A stretch of DNA of 64,000 bases from Chloroflexota bacterium. GTDB taxonomy: Bacteria > Chloroflexota > Anaerolineae > SpSt-313. Below are positions 1 through 8,992 of this stretch, piece by piece (position 1 is the stretch's first letter; each line of letters opens with the position of its first letter). Location of the stretch: assembly GCA_029553955.1 (NCBI GenBank), contig JAKPJZ010000059.1, positions 41,410-105,409 on the forward strand, read 5' to 3'. Both the position numbers and the translations under genes were made by a program. Below the pieces are notes generated by a model that was given only the letters and a program-made list of their open reading frames with translations, was not told the origin of the DNA and did not search any database.

Positions 1-6
1 GCCGCC

Positions 7-1278
7 ATGGAACTGAAACTCCACCGCCGCATCGTCAACGCCTGGTGCCTCTACGACTGGGGCAACTCGGCCTTTTCCACCACCGTCGAGGCCGCGGTGC
101 TGCCGGTGTACTTTTCCTCGGTGGTCGCGGCTGGGCTGCCGGGGAACACGGCGACGGTCTACTGGGGCTATGCGGCCTCGATTGCGCTCCTGATCAGCGC
201 CATCATGGCGCCGATCCTGGGCTCCATCGGCGACTATACCGGGTCGAAGAAGCGCTTTCTGGCCGTGTTTGCTGCCGTGGGCATCGTGGCCACCGGGCTG
301 CTCTTCCTGGTGCAACAGGGCGATTGGCTGCTAGCGCTGGGCTGTACCATCGTCGCCTCTATCGGCTTTGCCGGCGCGGCGATCTTTTACGACTCGCTCC
401 TGCCGCACATCGCCGGCGCCGATGAGATCGACTATGTCTCATCAAAGGGCTACGCGCTGGGCTACCTCGGTGGCGGCTTGCTGCTGGCGGCCAACATTGG
501 CATGATCCAGTTGCTGCCCGGCACGCTGGGGCCGCGGCTCTCCTTCCTCAGTGTGGCGTTCTGGTGGGGCGCCTTTACCGTGCCGCTGCTCAAGTGGGTG
601 CCCGAGCCGCCGCGCAACGTGGCCGGCATCGGCGAAGGGGTGCCCGCGGTGAGCGCCGGCTTTCGCCGCCTGGGCCAGACCTTCCGCCACCTGCGCCAGT
701 ACCGCCAACTGTTCTTCTTCCTGCTGGCCTTTTGGCTCTACAATGACGGCATCGGCACTATCATCAAGATGGCCACCATCTATGGTGCCGAGATCGGCAT
801 CGGCATGATGGACCTCATCGGCGCGCTGCTCTTGACCCAGTTCGTGGGCATCCCCTGCTCGCTGTTCTTCGGCAAGTTCGGCAGCCGCATCGGCACCAAG
901 CGCGCGATCATGCTCGGCCTGGGCTGGTACACGCTCATCGCCATCGCCGGCTACTTTATGAGCGCCGCCTGGCACTTTTGGGCGCTGGCCCTGGCCGTGG
1001 GCATGGTGCAGGGGGGCACGCAGGCGCTCAGCCGCAGCCTCTTCGGGCGCATGGTCCCTAAAGAAGCGAGTGCCGAGTTCTATGGCTTTTACGACGTGTC
1101 GAGCAAATTCGCCGGCATTGCCGGCCCAGCGCTTTTTGCCCTGGTGGGGCAGCTCACCGGCTCCAGCCGGCTGAGCATCGTGGCGCTGGTGGTGTTCTTT
1201 GTCGGCGGCATCATCCTGCTCACGCGGGTGGACGAGGAAGAGGGGGTGCGGCTGGCGGCCGAGACGACGACAGGTTGA
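7..1278 (+). CDS. UMF1-type MFS permease
   Basis: A 423-residue integral membrane protein with about 12 hydrophobic segments. The N-terminus reads [17 protein letters not shown], the hallmark of the UMF1/Atg22-like branch of the major facilitator superfamily, and a [12 protein letters not shown] loop follows transmembrane segment 2, as in MFS proteins. Family knowledge places it in the cytoplasmic membrane. Characterised eukaryotic relatives export amino acids from the vacuole, but the bacterial substrate is unknown. The ATG lies only 6 bases from the window edge, so its ribosome binding site and promoter cannot be judged. Length is normal for the family. It is followed by an unrelated methylase gene with its own promoter, so it is probably the last gene of its unit. 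Confidence 0.85.
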   Translation: MELKLHRRIVNAWCLYDWGNSAFSTTVEAAVLPVYFSSVVAAGLPGNTATVYWGYAASIALLISAIMAPILGSIGDYTGSKKRFLAVFAAVGIVATGLLFLVQQGDWLLALGCTIVASIGFAGAAIFYDSLLPHIAGADEIDYVSSKGYALGYLGGGLLLAANIGMIQLLPGTLGPRLSFLSVAFWWGAFTVPLLKWVPEPPRNVAGIGEGVPAVSAGFRRLGQTFRHLRQYRQLFFFLLAFWLYNDGIGTIIKMATIYGAEIGIGMMDLIGALLLTQFVGIPCSLFFGKFGSRIGTKRAIMLGLGWYTLIAIAGYFMSAAWHFWALALAVGMVQGGTQALSRSLFGRMVPKEASAEFYGFYDVSSKFAGIAGPALFALVGQLTGSSRLSIVALVVFFVGGIILLTRVDEEEGVRLAAETTTG

Positions 1279-1338
1279 GCATCGGACCTGGCTGAGGGCC
1301 GCTCACGATGGCATGCCGGTCATGGGGTTGGACAGGTG

Positions 1339-1347
1339 TGCTATAAT
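1339..1347 (+). promoter_or_regulatory. Extended -10 promoter of the methylase gene
   Basis: A TG-C-TATAAT extended -10 element (TATAAT at 1342-1347) lies about 75 bases before the methylase start. No good -35 hexamer stands 17 bases upstream, which fits an extended -10 promoter. Confidence 0.5.
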
Positions 1348-1423
1348 GGTTGGCGGACCAGAAGAGGAAAGCGGCCCTGACCACGCCTCAGCAGGAGCGT
1401 TCCATGCGAGCGGGAGAACCGTG

Positions 1424-3633
1424 ATGATCGAGAGATCGTTCGATATTCCATTCATCGCCGAGCTGGCGCTGCGCGAGAAGCAGATCCAGCAGAACTATCG
1501 GCCGATCATTGCGGTGCACAAGTGGTTCGCCAGGCGCCCGGGCACGCTGTTCCGCGGCCTGCTGCTTGCCGAGTTTGCCGAAGGACCGCTGAGGGAGGCG
1601 TTCTACCGGGCGCACGACCTGCATGGCACGCGGGTGGCCGATCCGTTCATGGGCGGCGGCACGCCGCTGATCGAAGCAAACCGCGCCGGTTGCGACGTGA
1701 TCGGCTACGACATCAACCCGATGGCCTACTGGATCGTGCGCCAGGAGATCGAGCACCTCGACGTGCCGGCCTATCGGCAGGCGGCGAACAACCTGCGGGC
1801 GCGGCTCGAGCGCGAGGTGGGCCAGCTCTACCGTACGACGTGCAAGGAGTGCGGCTCACCCGACGCTCACGTCAAGTACTTTATCTGGGTCAAGACCCAC
1901 CGCTGCGGGCACTGCGGACAGACGTTCGATCTTTTCCCCGGCTATCTGTTGGCCGAGAACCGGCGCCATCCTCAGAACGTGTTGATCTGCGCGATGTGTG
2001 GACAGCTTGACGAGGTCGAGGACCGGCGTAACCCCGGCCGTTGCGGCACATGCGGGGGTGCGCTGCGCCTGCACGGCCCGGCAGCGCGCAACCGCTGCGC
2101 TTGCCCCCACTGTGGCCATGTGAATGCGTACCCGGATGCGGCGCAGGGGGCGCCCGAGCACCGCATGGTGGCCATCGAGTACCATTGCCCGGCCTGCATG
2201 CCGAGGCATGCAGGCCGTTTCTTCAAAGTGCCCGACGAGGCTGATCTGCACAGGTACGCGGCTGCGGCCTCGGCCTGGGCGCAGCTTGACCCCCAGTTTG
2301 TGCCCGACGACGAAATCCCTCGCGGCGATGAGACCGACCGGCTGCACCGCTGGGGCTACCGGCGCTATCGCGAGATGTTTAACACACGCCAACTCCTCGG
2401 CCTGGAGTTGAGTTGCCGGGCCATCGCCGAGTGCCCCGATGCGCGCCTGCGCAATGCCCTGGCGACAAACCTCTCGGACCTGCTGCGCTACCAGAACATG
2501 CTCTGCCGCTACGACACCATGGCGCTCAAGTCGCTTGACGTATTCTCGGTGCATGGGTTCCCGGTGGGGCTCGTGCAGTGCGAGTCGAACCTGCTCGGCA
2601 TCGCCAATGGTGGCGAGGGCCCGAACATCGGCAGCGGGGGCTGGTCGACATCATCGACAAGTATGCCGCCGCCAAGGCCTACTGCGACGCGCCGTTCGAG
2701 ATCCAACACCGGGGCGGACGCAAGGTCGTTGTGCAGGTGCAGGGCGAGTGGATCGGCGAGCGGCGCCCGAACGAGACTGCGGGGGCCGGCAGGAGGGTAG
2801 AGCTACGCTGCGCCAGTTCGACCATGGAGGCGCCGCCGCCGGGCAGCCTGGACGGCGTCTTCACCGACCCGCCCTACTTTGCCAACGTGCAATACGCCGA
2901 GCTGATGGATTTCTGCTACGTGTGGCTGCGGCGGCTGGCCGTCGACACGGGCGGCGCCTTCGACAGGCCGTCGACACGGAACGAGAACGAGCTGACCGGC
3001 AATGCGACGATGGAGCGAGGACTGGACCACTTTGCCGAAGGCCTCTCGGCGGTGTTTGCCAACATGGCACGCGCCCTCAAGCCGGGGGCGCCGCTTGCCT
3101 TCACCTATCACCACAACACCATCGAGGCCTACTATCCCATCGCGGCGGCCGTGCTCGACGCCGGGCTGGCCTGCACAGCCGCGCTGCCCTGCCCGGCTGA
3201 AATGAGCGCTTCGATCCACATCAACGGCACGGGGTCCTCGATCGTGGACAGCGTGTCTGTCTGCCGCTCCACAGGGACCGTATCGCGCGCGATGCTCGCG
3301 TCTAGCGGCGAAGGGATCGCGCGATTGGTGCGGAAGGACATGGAAGCCTTGCGGGCGGGCGGCGTCAAGCTCACCAAGGGAGACATGCGCTGTATCGCCT
3401 ACGGACACCTGGTCCGGCTGGCCATCTGGGACCTCCGACCGTCGTGGGATCGCGCCATCGACACAGCGGCCAAGCTTGGCGCTGTCGCCAGGGCCACAGA
3501 AGCCTTGGGCGGCTGGGCCCGCGTCGCCCAGTTCCTCGACGAGACGCCGAGCCTCGGCCCGCTGTTCGAACACCGCATCGCCGAGGACGTGCGCGGCTAT
3601 GACAGCGGAGGTCCCGATGAAGTATCCTTTTGA
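1424..3633 (+). pseudogene. DUF1156-like adenine-specific DNA methylase, frameshifted
   Basis: A Zn-ribbon-containing DNA adenine methylase (COG1743/DUF1156-like). The N-terminus (MIERSFDIPFIAELALREK, then HKWFARRP) is characteristic. The SAM-binding motif DPFMGGG is at about residues 73-79, and at least four CxxC pairs form a Zn-ribbon insertion near residues 143-230. The catalytic TDPPY motif lies near 2866. The frame breaks in a G5 run at 2636-2640: upstream sequence (MIERS... to GPNIGSGG) is in one frame, and the continuation (LVDIIDKYAAAK... through TDPPY to the stop) is in the next. One missing G explains it, so it is either a real frameshift or a homopolymer sequencing error. The ATG at 1424 is preceded by GGGAGA; GTG at 1421 is the alternative. 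The nuclease gene overlaps its 3' end by 17 bp, so the two form a restriction-modification pair. Confidence 0.75.
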
Positions 3634-4759
3634 GATCCCCTTCCGTGAGGTAGAGGCCGACCTCGATGGCTGTGTCTCGGCAATCTTTTCCTCGCTCGAA
3701 TCCGAGTTCCTGGTGCTGCCCAGAGGCCAAGGGTTCGTCGACTATCCTGTGTTCGAAGCGGGCTATGAGGCGCTCAAGCGGGCGACGGGCGGGTTCCGCG
3801 ACATGGATTGCGCCACGGTCCTGGAGGCTGCCCTGCAGGCGCCGATGGCGCTCATCGTGCTGCGTACCATCTTGGGCTTTACACCGTCCGAGTGGGCATA
3901 CCTCGCCACGCAGCGCACAGGCATTGCGGTGAGCCAGAGTTTTGTGCGCGGCATCGATCGCACAATCCGGCTCAAGCCCACGGCGCCGTTCAAGGGCACC
4001 GAGGTCACCAGGCAGCGCATCAGGGTGCTGGTCGATACCGCCTGCCAGCTCATCAGATGGCCCGCGCCCAAGGTCGAGGCCGACAAGATCCACCGCCTGG
4101 ATAAGGCCGACACGCGCCACGGGCCGGCGTCTATGGCGCGGCTGGCCGACATGGGCGTGCCCTATGCGATGTTGCTCTACGAGCGCTTCTTGGGACGGCC
4201 GTCTGCCGGGCACCGAGATTCGGTCTCGGAGTTGGTGGGCGACGCCCTAAGTGGGTGGACAGAATTCTGTTGACACGCGGCGCTGGGCGTGCAGCCTCTG
4301 CTGCAGCAAGCCAAAGCGGCATGGCAGTGGCTCGATGTCAACCTAATTGTGTCCACCCACTTAGAAGCGACGATCGAGGGCGTCCTTGTTGGCGCGCACG
4401 TCAGCTACCGCAAGACCAAGCGGGCGGAGACGGTGCCGGGCTTTGACCAGGCGCCAGATTTCGTGGTGCCCAGCGAGTTCAACCCGCAGGTGGTGATCGA
4501 GGCCAAGCTGACGGAGGACGACGGGACGGCGCGCGACAAGGTGACGCGCATCCAGCACCTGGCGGCGCTGAGCATGGAGGGGCAGCCGGAAGGCACGCCC
4601 AAGTAACAGGTGGTGGCGTGCATCGCCGGGCGGGGCTTTGGCGTGCGGCGCGAGGACATGAAGAAGCTGCTCTTGGCCACACGCGGCAAAGTGTTCACCA
4701 TGAAGACGCTGGACCGGCTGGTAGAGTGCACGCGGCTGCAAGAGTTCGGCGGACGATAA
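3617..4759 (+). pseudogene. Restriction endonuclease gene broken by a MITE and a nonsense codon
   Basis: This partner of the methylase starts at ATG 3617, inside the methylase 3' end. The reading frame runs intact for 211 codons and is then interrupted by a 112-bp inverted-repeat element plus a TA duplication (114 bp, exactly 38 codons) that brings an in-frame TGA at 4271. Removing the insert restores D-A-L-E-A-T-I-E-G. The same frame continues with APDFVVP followed by VVIEAKL, a PD-(D/E)XK nuclease motif with the usual spacing. A second stop, TAA at 4604, precedes a further 50 in-frame codons (QVVACIAGRGFG to EFGGR) that look like the true C-terminus, ending at 4759. Enzyme type and recognition site cannot be read from sequence. 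The nuclease is probably dead; the family assignment rests on the motif and on context. Confidence 0.7.
4250..4361 (+). mobile_element. 112-bp MITE with TA target duplication
   Basis: The ends are imperfect inverted repeats. AGTGGGTGGACA opens the element and TGTCCACCCACT closes it, and the similarity continues inward (GAATTCTGTTGACA against the complement of TGTCAACCTAATTG). TA flanks both ends (4248-4249 and 4362-4363), the duplication expected for IS630/Tc1-mariner elements. There is no coding capacity, so it is non-autonomous. No other copy or source transposase was seen in the window. Confidence 0.8.
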
Positions 4760-4811
4760 GCGACGCACGGGTGATCCAGGCATTCTCCTGGGTACAAGAG
4801 CGGGTGCCAGG

Positions 4812-4870
4812 CCGGCAGAGCCACAAAGGACACAAAGGGGAAGCCTTTGTGTTCTTTGTGGCTCTACCGG
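4812..4870. terminator. Long hairpin between convergent genes
   Basis: Two 27-base arms (4812-4838 and 4844-4870) with two mismatches and a 5-base loop contain the repeated unit CACAAAGG. It sits between the plus-strand nuclease pseudogene and the minus-strand glucosidase, where a bidirectional terminator would be expected, but no strong U-tract follows. It belongs to a dispersed hairpin family also present near 12050, 33790 and 55049. Confidence 0.5.
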
Positions 4871-4887
4871 CCCAGGCCCGCGCTGTC

Positions 4888-6225
4888 TCAGGGCAGGGCG
4901 TTGGCCGTGGCCACCTGGCGGAACCAGGCGCCGCTGTCTTTGACGACGCGCGCCTGCGTGGCATAGTCGACGTAGACCAGGCCAAAGCGCTTGGTGTAGC
5001 CGTAGGCCCACTCAAAGTTGTCGAGCAGGCTCCACACCAGGTAGCCGCGCAGGGGCACGCCCTCGGCGATGGCCTGGTGGGCGGCCGCCAGATGCGCGCT
5101 GAGGTAGGCGATGCGCTGCGGGTCGTGCACCCGGCCATCCTGCAGCCTGTCGGCCGCGGCGCAGCCGTTCTCGGTGATATAGAGCGCGGCGGGATGGTAC
5201 TCCTGGTGCAGGCGGACGAGCAATTGGCGCAGGCCCTCCGGGTACACCTCCCAGCCCATCTCGGTGAGCTCGGCGTAGGGGGGCACGATCTGCCGCGCGC
5301 CCAGGGGGCCACCCTGGGGGTCATCGGCGACGACGGCGCGGCTGTAATAGTTGACGCCGAGGAAATCGATGGGCGTGGCGATCTGCAGCAGGTCCTCCGG
5401 CTCGACTTCGGGCGCCAGTGGGCCGGCGTAGGCCAGCATGTCGGCCGGGTAGGCGCCGCGGAAGAGCGGGTCGAGGAAGAGGCGGTTGAGCAGGCCATCG
5501 AAGCGCTGCGCCGCCTCCACGTCGGCCTGGCGCTCGGATGCCGGATCGACCCAGCTCAGGTTGAGCGCGATGCCCACCTGGGCGCCCGCTTCGCTGTTCT
5601 GGCGCAGGATGGGCACCGCCCGGCCGTGCGAGAGCAGCAGATGATGCGCCACCTGCAAGGCCGCCTTGGGATCGTTGAGGCCGGGGGCGTGGCTGCCGAG
5701 GGCATAGCCCTCGAAGGCGGCGACAAAGGGCTCGTTGTGGGTGATCCAGCGGCGCACGCGATCGCCCAGACGGCTGGAGACGACGGCGGCATAGTCGGCG
5801 AACCAGCCGGCGGCGTCGCGGTTGAGCCAGCCGCCCTTGTCGTAGAGCGCCTCGGGCAGGTCCCAGTGATAGAGGGTGGGGAAGGGCTCGATGCCGGCGG
5901 CGAGCAGGGCGTCGACGAGGCGGTCGTAAAAGTCGAGCCCGGCCTGGTTGGCGGCGCCGCTGCCATCGGGGATGATGCGCGGCCAGGCGATGGAGAAGCG
6001 GTAGGCGTTGAGGCCCAGCTCCTTCATGAGGCCGACATCCTGCCGCCAGCGGTGGTAGTGGTCGCTGGCCACATCGCCGGTGTCGCCGTTCTCGGTCTTG
6101 CCGGGAGTGTGGCTGAAGCGGTCCCATATGGAGACGCCGCGTCCGCCTTCGCGCACCGCGCCTTCGATCTGATAGGCAGAAGTGGCCGTGCCCCAGACAA
6201 AGCCTTCAGGAAATGTGGTCGCCAT
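4888..6225 (-). CDS. bglA: GH1 beta-glucosidase
   Basis: A family GH1 beta-glucosidase of 445 residues, the standard length. It hydrolyses beta-linked glucosides or galactosides by a retaining mechanism. The N-terminus FPEGFVWGTATSAYQIEG is the GH1 signature. The acid/base glutamate is in THNEP (E165) and the nucleophile in ITENG (E352). The C-terminal WSLLDNFEWAYGY aglycone-site motif is intact. There is no signal peptide, so it is probably cytoplasmic and acts on imported disaccharides. A sigma70-like promoter is visible upstream. It is monocistronic, facing the plus-strand pseudogene across a long hairpin. Function is secure at family level; the natural substrate is not determined. Confidence 0.95.
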   Translation of the reverse strand: MATTFPEGFVWGTATSAYQIEGAVREGGRGVSIWDRFSHTPGKTENGDTGDVASDHYHRWRQDVGLMKELGLNAYRFSIAWPRIIPDGSGAANQAGLDFYDRLVDALLAAGIEPFPTLYHWDLPEALYDKGGWLNRDAAGWFADYAAVVSSRLGDRVRRWITHNEPFVAAFEGYALGSHAPGLNDPKAALQVAHHLLLSHGRAVPILRQNSEAGAQVGIALNLSWVDPASERQADVEAAQRFDGLLNRLFLDPLFRGAYPADMLAYAGPLAPEVEPEDLLQIATPIDFLGVNYYSRAVVADDPQGGPLGARQIVPPYAELTEMGWEVYPEGLRQLLVRLHQEYHPAALYITENGCAAADRLQDGRVHDPQRIAYLSAHLAAAHQAIAEGVPLRGYLVWSLLDNFEWAYGYTKRFGLVYVDYATQARVVKDSGAWFRQVATANALP

Positions 6226-6291
6226 CGCCCTCGCCTTCCTTTATTGCCCCACGCGAACCCAAGCCGCCCAACGCGCGGCGGCGATGCTGTC

Positions 6292-6320
6292 ATTATAGCC
6301 GCGAGCGGCGCTTGTGTAAA
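6292..6320 (-). promoter_or_regulatory. bglA promoter
   Basis: On the minus strand TTTACA (6315-6320) and TATAAT (6292-6297) are separated by 17 bp, about 67 bases ahead of the bglA ATG. Confidence 0.6.
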
Positions 6321-6483
6321 AGCCAGAGACCTGGCAGGTTTCCGGAAACCTGTCAGGCCTGCAGGGCTAGGAGCGCACCGAAAAAGTGTCATTGTTGAAA
6401 TCGAGTCCACAACCCGTAGTGGTGCACGTGCTCCTGATGCCACTACCTGTTGAGAGTTGAGTCGGTCATTGATGGGGTTTTTC

Positions 6484-6607
6484 GGTTCGCTCCTAGGGCC
6501 TTGTGCCCGTTTTGCCGTTCTGTGGCGCCAGTCTCGCCGCCCAAGACGCCCCGAGGCCGCCTGCGGCGGCCAAGGGGGGCTATGCTACGGGTTTGCGAAC
6601 ACGACCT
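6484..6607. repeat. Palindromic intergenic repeat, family A
   Basis: An imperfect inverted-repeat element. The right half contains CCGCCTGCGGCGGCCAAGG and then GGGTTTGCGAACACGACC; the left half contains CTAGGGCCTTGTGCCCG. Both halves resemble the better preserved copy at 22916-23057. It fills the space between bglA and the helical-repeat gene. Confidence 0.5.
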
Positions 6608-7826
6608 AGCCCCACACGCGCAGGCCATACTGCTCGTGCAGCTCCTCGAGGCAGGCCTCCCACTCGTCGAGGGCGCCGAGGTGGTCGTACACTTCGCGCA
6701 GGCGCTTGAGGTGCGCCTCGGCATCGCCGGCGGCGGGCTGCCCGGCCAGGGCACGTTCGAGCAGGTGGCGGTAGAGGGTCAGGGCCTGCTCGGGCTGGGC
6801 GGTGGCGGCGTAGGCGGCCAGGCGGGCGAGCACCTCAGGCCCGTAGCGCTCGGGCGCGCCGACGACGTAGGGCAGGGCGCGCGCCGGGTCGCCTTCGCCC
6901 AGCGCGAGCTCGACGAGGGCCTCGTCGCGCCCGTTGTGGGCGAGCGTGTGCGCCACGTCGGGCCGCAACTGCTCCCAGGTGCCGAGGCGCCGCGCCAGTG
7001 TGGCCACGCGCTCATAGTCGCCGTGGCCCGGTGCCTGGCGCAGCGATTCCAGCCTCAGCTCCAGCGCCCGCGGCAGGTCGCCGCGCTCTTCATAGCGAGC
7101 AGCGAGCCAGCCTGCCAGGCGGCGGTCGAACCCGGCCTCCAGGCGCTCGGCCACCAGGGCCATGACGGCACGCACCTGCCCGCGGGCTGCCGGCGAGTTG
7201 GCGAAGTGGAGCAGCGCTTCGGCATCTTGCAGGTCGCGGCGGGCGGCGCTGAGCGCCTCGCCGACGCGGTCGAGGTCGAGCAGCTTTTCGGCCACCAGGC
7301 CGGCATAGCCCGCCGCACGGCACTCGGCGAGCACGGCCTCCAGCGAGGCCGGCTGGGCCGAGTCCAGGTCAAGGAGCAGCCGCCAGCAGGCTTCGGCCGC
7401 GCCGGAGGGGGCGCCGGCGGCCAGCGTGCTGCGCACCCAGGTGCGGAGCAGGTATCGCTCGGCGGGGGTGGCGTGGCGCAGCAGGATGAAGGGGATCTCG
7501 CGGGTCAGGCCGTTGGGGCTGGCGCCGGCGTCGGCCTGGTAGACCTGGAAGAGGGCCTGGAAGGCGGCCTGGCGCGCCTCGGCGCCGTGGAGCAGCGCCA
7601 GACAATCGTCCAGCCCGGCCACGGCGTGGCGCAGCGCCTCGTGCAGGTCGGGCTGCTCGGCCCATGCGGCAGCGCGCGGCGCGGCCGTGGCCACGACCTC
7701 CTGGAATACCTCCGCTGCCGTGTAGGCATCGGTGAGCTCGAGCAAGCGCTGGCCAACGCGGCAGCGCGCGCCGGCATCGCCGAGATCGCCGGCCGGCCTG
7801 AGTGTGCCGAACGGTGCGTTCTGCAT
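6606..7826 (-). CDS. Helical-repeat (TPR-like) protein of unknown function
   Basis: A soluble 406-residue protein, almost wholly alpha-helical in composition, made of Ala/Leu/Arg-rich helix pairs such as LPRALELRLESLRQAPG and PEQALTLYRHLLERAL. These resemble tetratricopeptide-type superhelices. No signal peptide, membrane segment or catalytic motif is visible. It resembles the C-terminal helical half of some SWIM Zn-finger proteins, but no SWIM CxC...CxH motif is present, so it may be a detached or shortened relative; this is a weak inference. A minus-strand promoter (TTGCCT, 17 bp, TATTAT) lies 120 bases upstream. The gene is monocistronic, with repeats on its 3' side. A protein-interaction scaffold role is likely but unproven. 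Confidence 0.6.
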   Translation of the reverse strand: MQNAPFGTLRPAGDLGDAGARCRVGQRLLELTDAYTAAEVFQEVVATAAPRAAAWAEQPDLHEALRHAVAGLDDCLALLHGAEARQAAFQALFQVYQADAGASPNGLTREIPFILLRHATPAERYLLRTWVRSTLAAGAPSGAAEACWRLLLDLDSAQPASLEAVLAECRAAGYAGLVAEKLLDLDRVGEALSAARRDLQDAEALLHFANSPAARGQVRAVMALVAERLEAGFDRRLAGWLAARYEERGDLPRALELRLESLRQAPGHGDYERVATLARRLGTWEQLRPDVAHTLAHNGRDEALVELALGEGDPARALPYVVGAPERYGPEVLARLAAYAATAQPEQALTLYRHLLERALAGQPAAGDAEAHLKRLREVYDHLGALDEWEACLEELHEQYGLRVWG

Positions 7827-7946
7827 GGAAGGGCGTCCCTTCTAGCCCGGGGCCCGTGCCGGGCGTTCTGCAGAGGGCGAGAGACGGAGCCCGAGGAGGA
7901 GGTGGGGGAGTTGAGGAAGGACTCCGAGCCTGGTATCGATGGGGGC

Positions 7947-7975
7947 ATAATAGCACGGTTGCATCTTGCAGGCAA
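7947..7975 (-). promoter_or_regulatory. Promoter of the helical-repeat gene
   Basis: Minus-strand TTGCCT (7970-7975) and TATTAT (7947-7952) with a 17-bp spacer. Confidence 0.45.
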
Positions 7976-8005
7976 AAACGCATTGGTCACACTGTCATGG
8001 CGTGC

Positions 8006-8094
8006 TCGTAGTACGGGAGAGCGGAGGTGGGCTGGCCGCTGGCGCCGCCCGGCGGCGCCAGCGGCCAGCCCACCTCCGCTCTCCCGTACTACGA
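8006..8094. repeat. 89-bp perfect palindrome (44-bp arms, 1-nt centre)
   Basis: The sequence reads identically on both strands from 8006 to 8094 apart from the central base. The central part is CTGGCGCCGCC against its complement. It lies between two minus-strand genes and is one of four such very long palindromes in the window (27709, 51743 and 59617 are the others). Confidence 0.9.
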
Positions 8095-8138
8095 ACGCGT
8101 TTCCGCAGCCGCCTCTGCTGGCTGCCCCAGCAATTACC

Positions 8139-8717
8139 CTACGGCTCGAGGCAGAACGGGATAGAGCTGGTGGGGCCATCGGGGGCCTCGGTGGTGCCGT
8201 CGGCGTCATAGATCTTGACGTACTCGATCTCTGGGAACTGCAGCAGGTTCTTGAGCAGCAACTGGGCGATGGAGTAGGTGGCGCCGTTGGAGGCGCAGGG
8301 GCCGGTGAGGGAGATGCGCGCGATGCCGCCCTCGACGGTGAGCCTGCTGAAACCGGTAAAGCCGCTGTTGATGCGCACCAGGCCGCGCGCGCTCTCCTCG
8401 GCTGTGGGGCCGCTGAAGAACTCGGCCAGCACCGCCTCGGGCAGGTTGGCGCTGGCGGGCACGGCGCGGGTCACGCCGACCTCGAACGGCGGCGTGCCGA
8501 GGGCGTAGCGGTTCTCGTCGGTGAAGTAGACGGTGATCTCGACAATTGCCGGCGCGGCGGTGGGGATGGGTGTGGCCGGGAGCGCCGTGGGGCTGGGCAC
8601 GTCGACCGGCGCGGTTGTCGGGTGCACGGTCGTGGCGGTGGGGGTGGCGCTGGGCGTGCAGGCGGCCAGCAGCGTGAGCACCAGGGCCAGAATCGCCATA
8701 CGTTTTGCCGCTCTCAT
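8139..8717 (-). CDS. GerMN-domain lipoprotein
   Basis: A 192-residue secreted lipoprotein. The N-terminus MRAAKRMAILALVLTLLAAC is a lipoprotein signal with lipobox LAAC, followed by a roughly 35-residue Thr/Pro/Ala linker typical of Chloroflexota surface lipoproteins. The C-terminal ~130 residues (ITVYFTDENRYALGTPPFEV to the end) match the GerMN/sporulation-spore germination fold, with the EAVLAEFFSGPT and GARISLTG-like strands of that domain. GerMN domains are found in non-sporulators as cell-envelope modules of unknown ligand. A 275-base repeat-rich spacer separates it from the next minus-strand gene upstream. Domain assignment is by pattern; no function beyond envelope association is claimed. 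Confidence 0.75.
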   Translation of the reverse strand: MRAAKRMAILALVLTLLAACTPSATPTATTVHPTTAPVDVPSPTALPATPIPTAAPAIVEITVYFTDENRYALGTPPFEVGVTRAVPASANLPEAVLAEFFSGPTAEESARGLVRINSGFTGFSRLTVEGGIARISLTGPCASNGATYSIAQLLLKNLLQFPEIEYVKIYDADGTTEAPDGPTSSIPFCLEP

Positions 8718-8949
8718 CCTCTTCCTCCTCGGCGTAGCGGGGCCAATTGCGCAGCGTTGGGTGCCCTCACCATTAAGACGCGCGATGCTGGCGCCAAGTT
8801 GCAGTGCAGCTCACTTTGAGGGCGAGTGTGCCGTCAAGTCTGCTGGGCGCCTCGCGTTCTGCGCGGCCCTGGCCCCCCCCTACGCTACGGAGTCGCCTTG
8901 AACCGGGCGCATTCCTGGCGTTACTTTGCCAGTTCCCGCTCTGTGCAAT

Positions 8950-8987
8950 AGGTTCATAGTCGGCGCTCAAGCGCCGACCATGAACCT
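8950..8987. terminator. Hairpin 3' of the methyltransferase operon
   Basis: 18-base arms (AGGTTCATAGTCGGCGCT against its complement, one mismatch) with a 2-base loop lie just past the methyltransferase stop on the minus strand. The position suits a transcript end, but the U-tract is weak. Confidence 0.45.
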
Positions 8988-8992
8988 GTGGA

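Noticed and set aside
4271..4273. The TGA in the nuclease gene as another selenocysteine codon
   Set aside because: It lies inside the inserted MITE, removing the insert restores the protein, and no SECIS hairpin with a GU loop follows at the right distance.
4618..6453. A 611-codon plus-strand frame over bglA
   Set aside because: Antisense to an intact GH1 enzyme with conserved catalytic motifs.
6450..8819. A 789-codon plus-strand frame over the helical-repeat and GerMN genes
   Set aside because: Shadow frame of GC-rich minus-strand genes; it runs through a 44-bp-arm palindrome and encodes low-complexity Gly/Ala/Gln.
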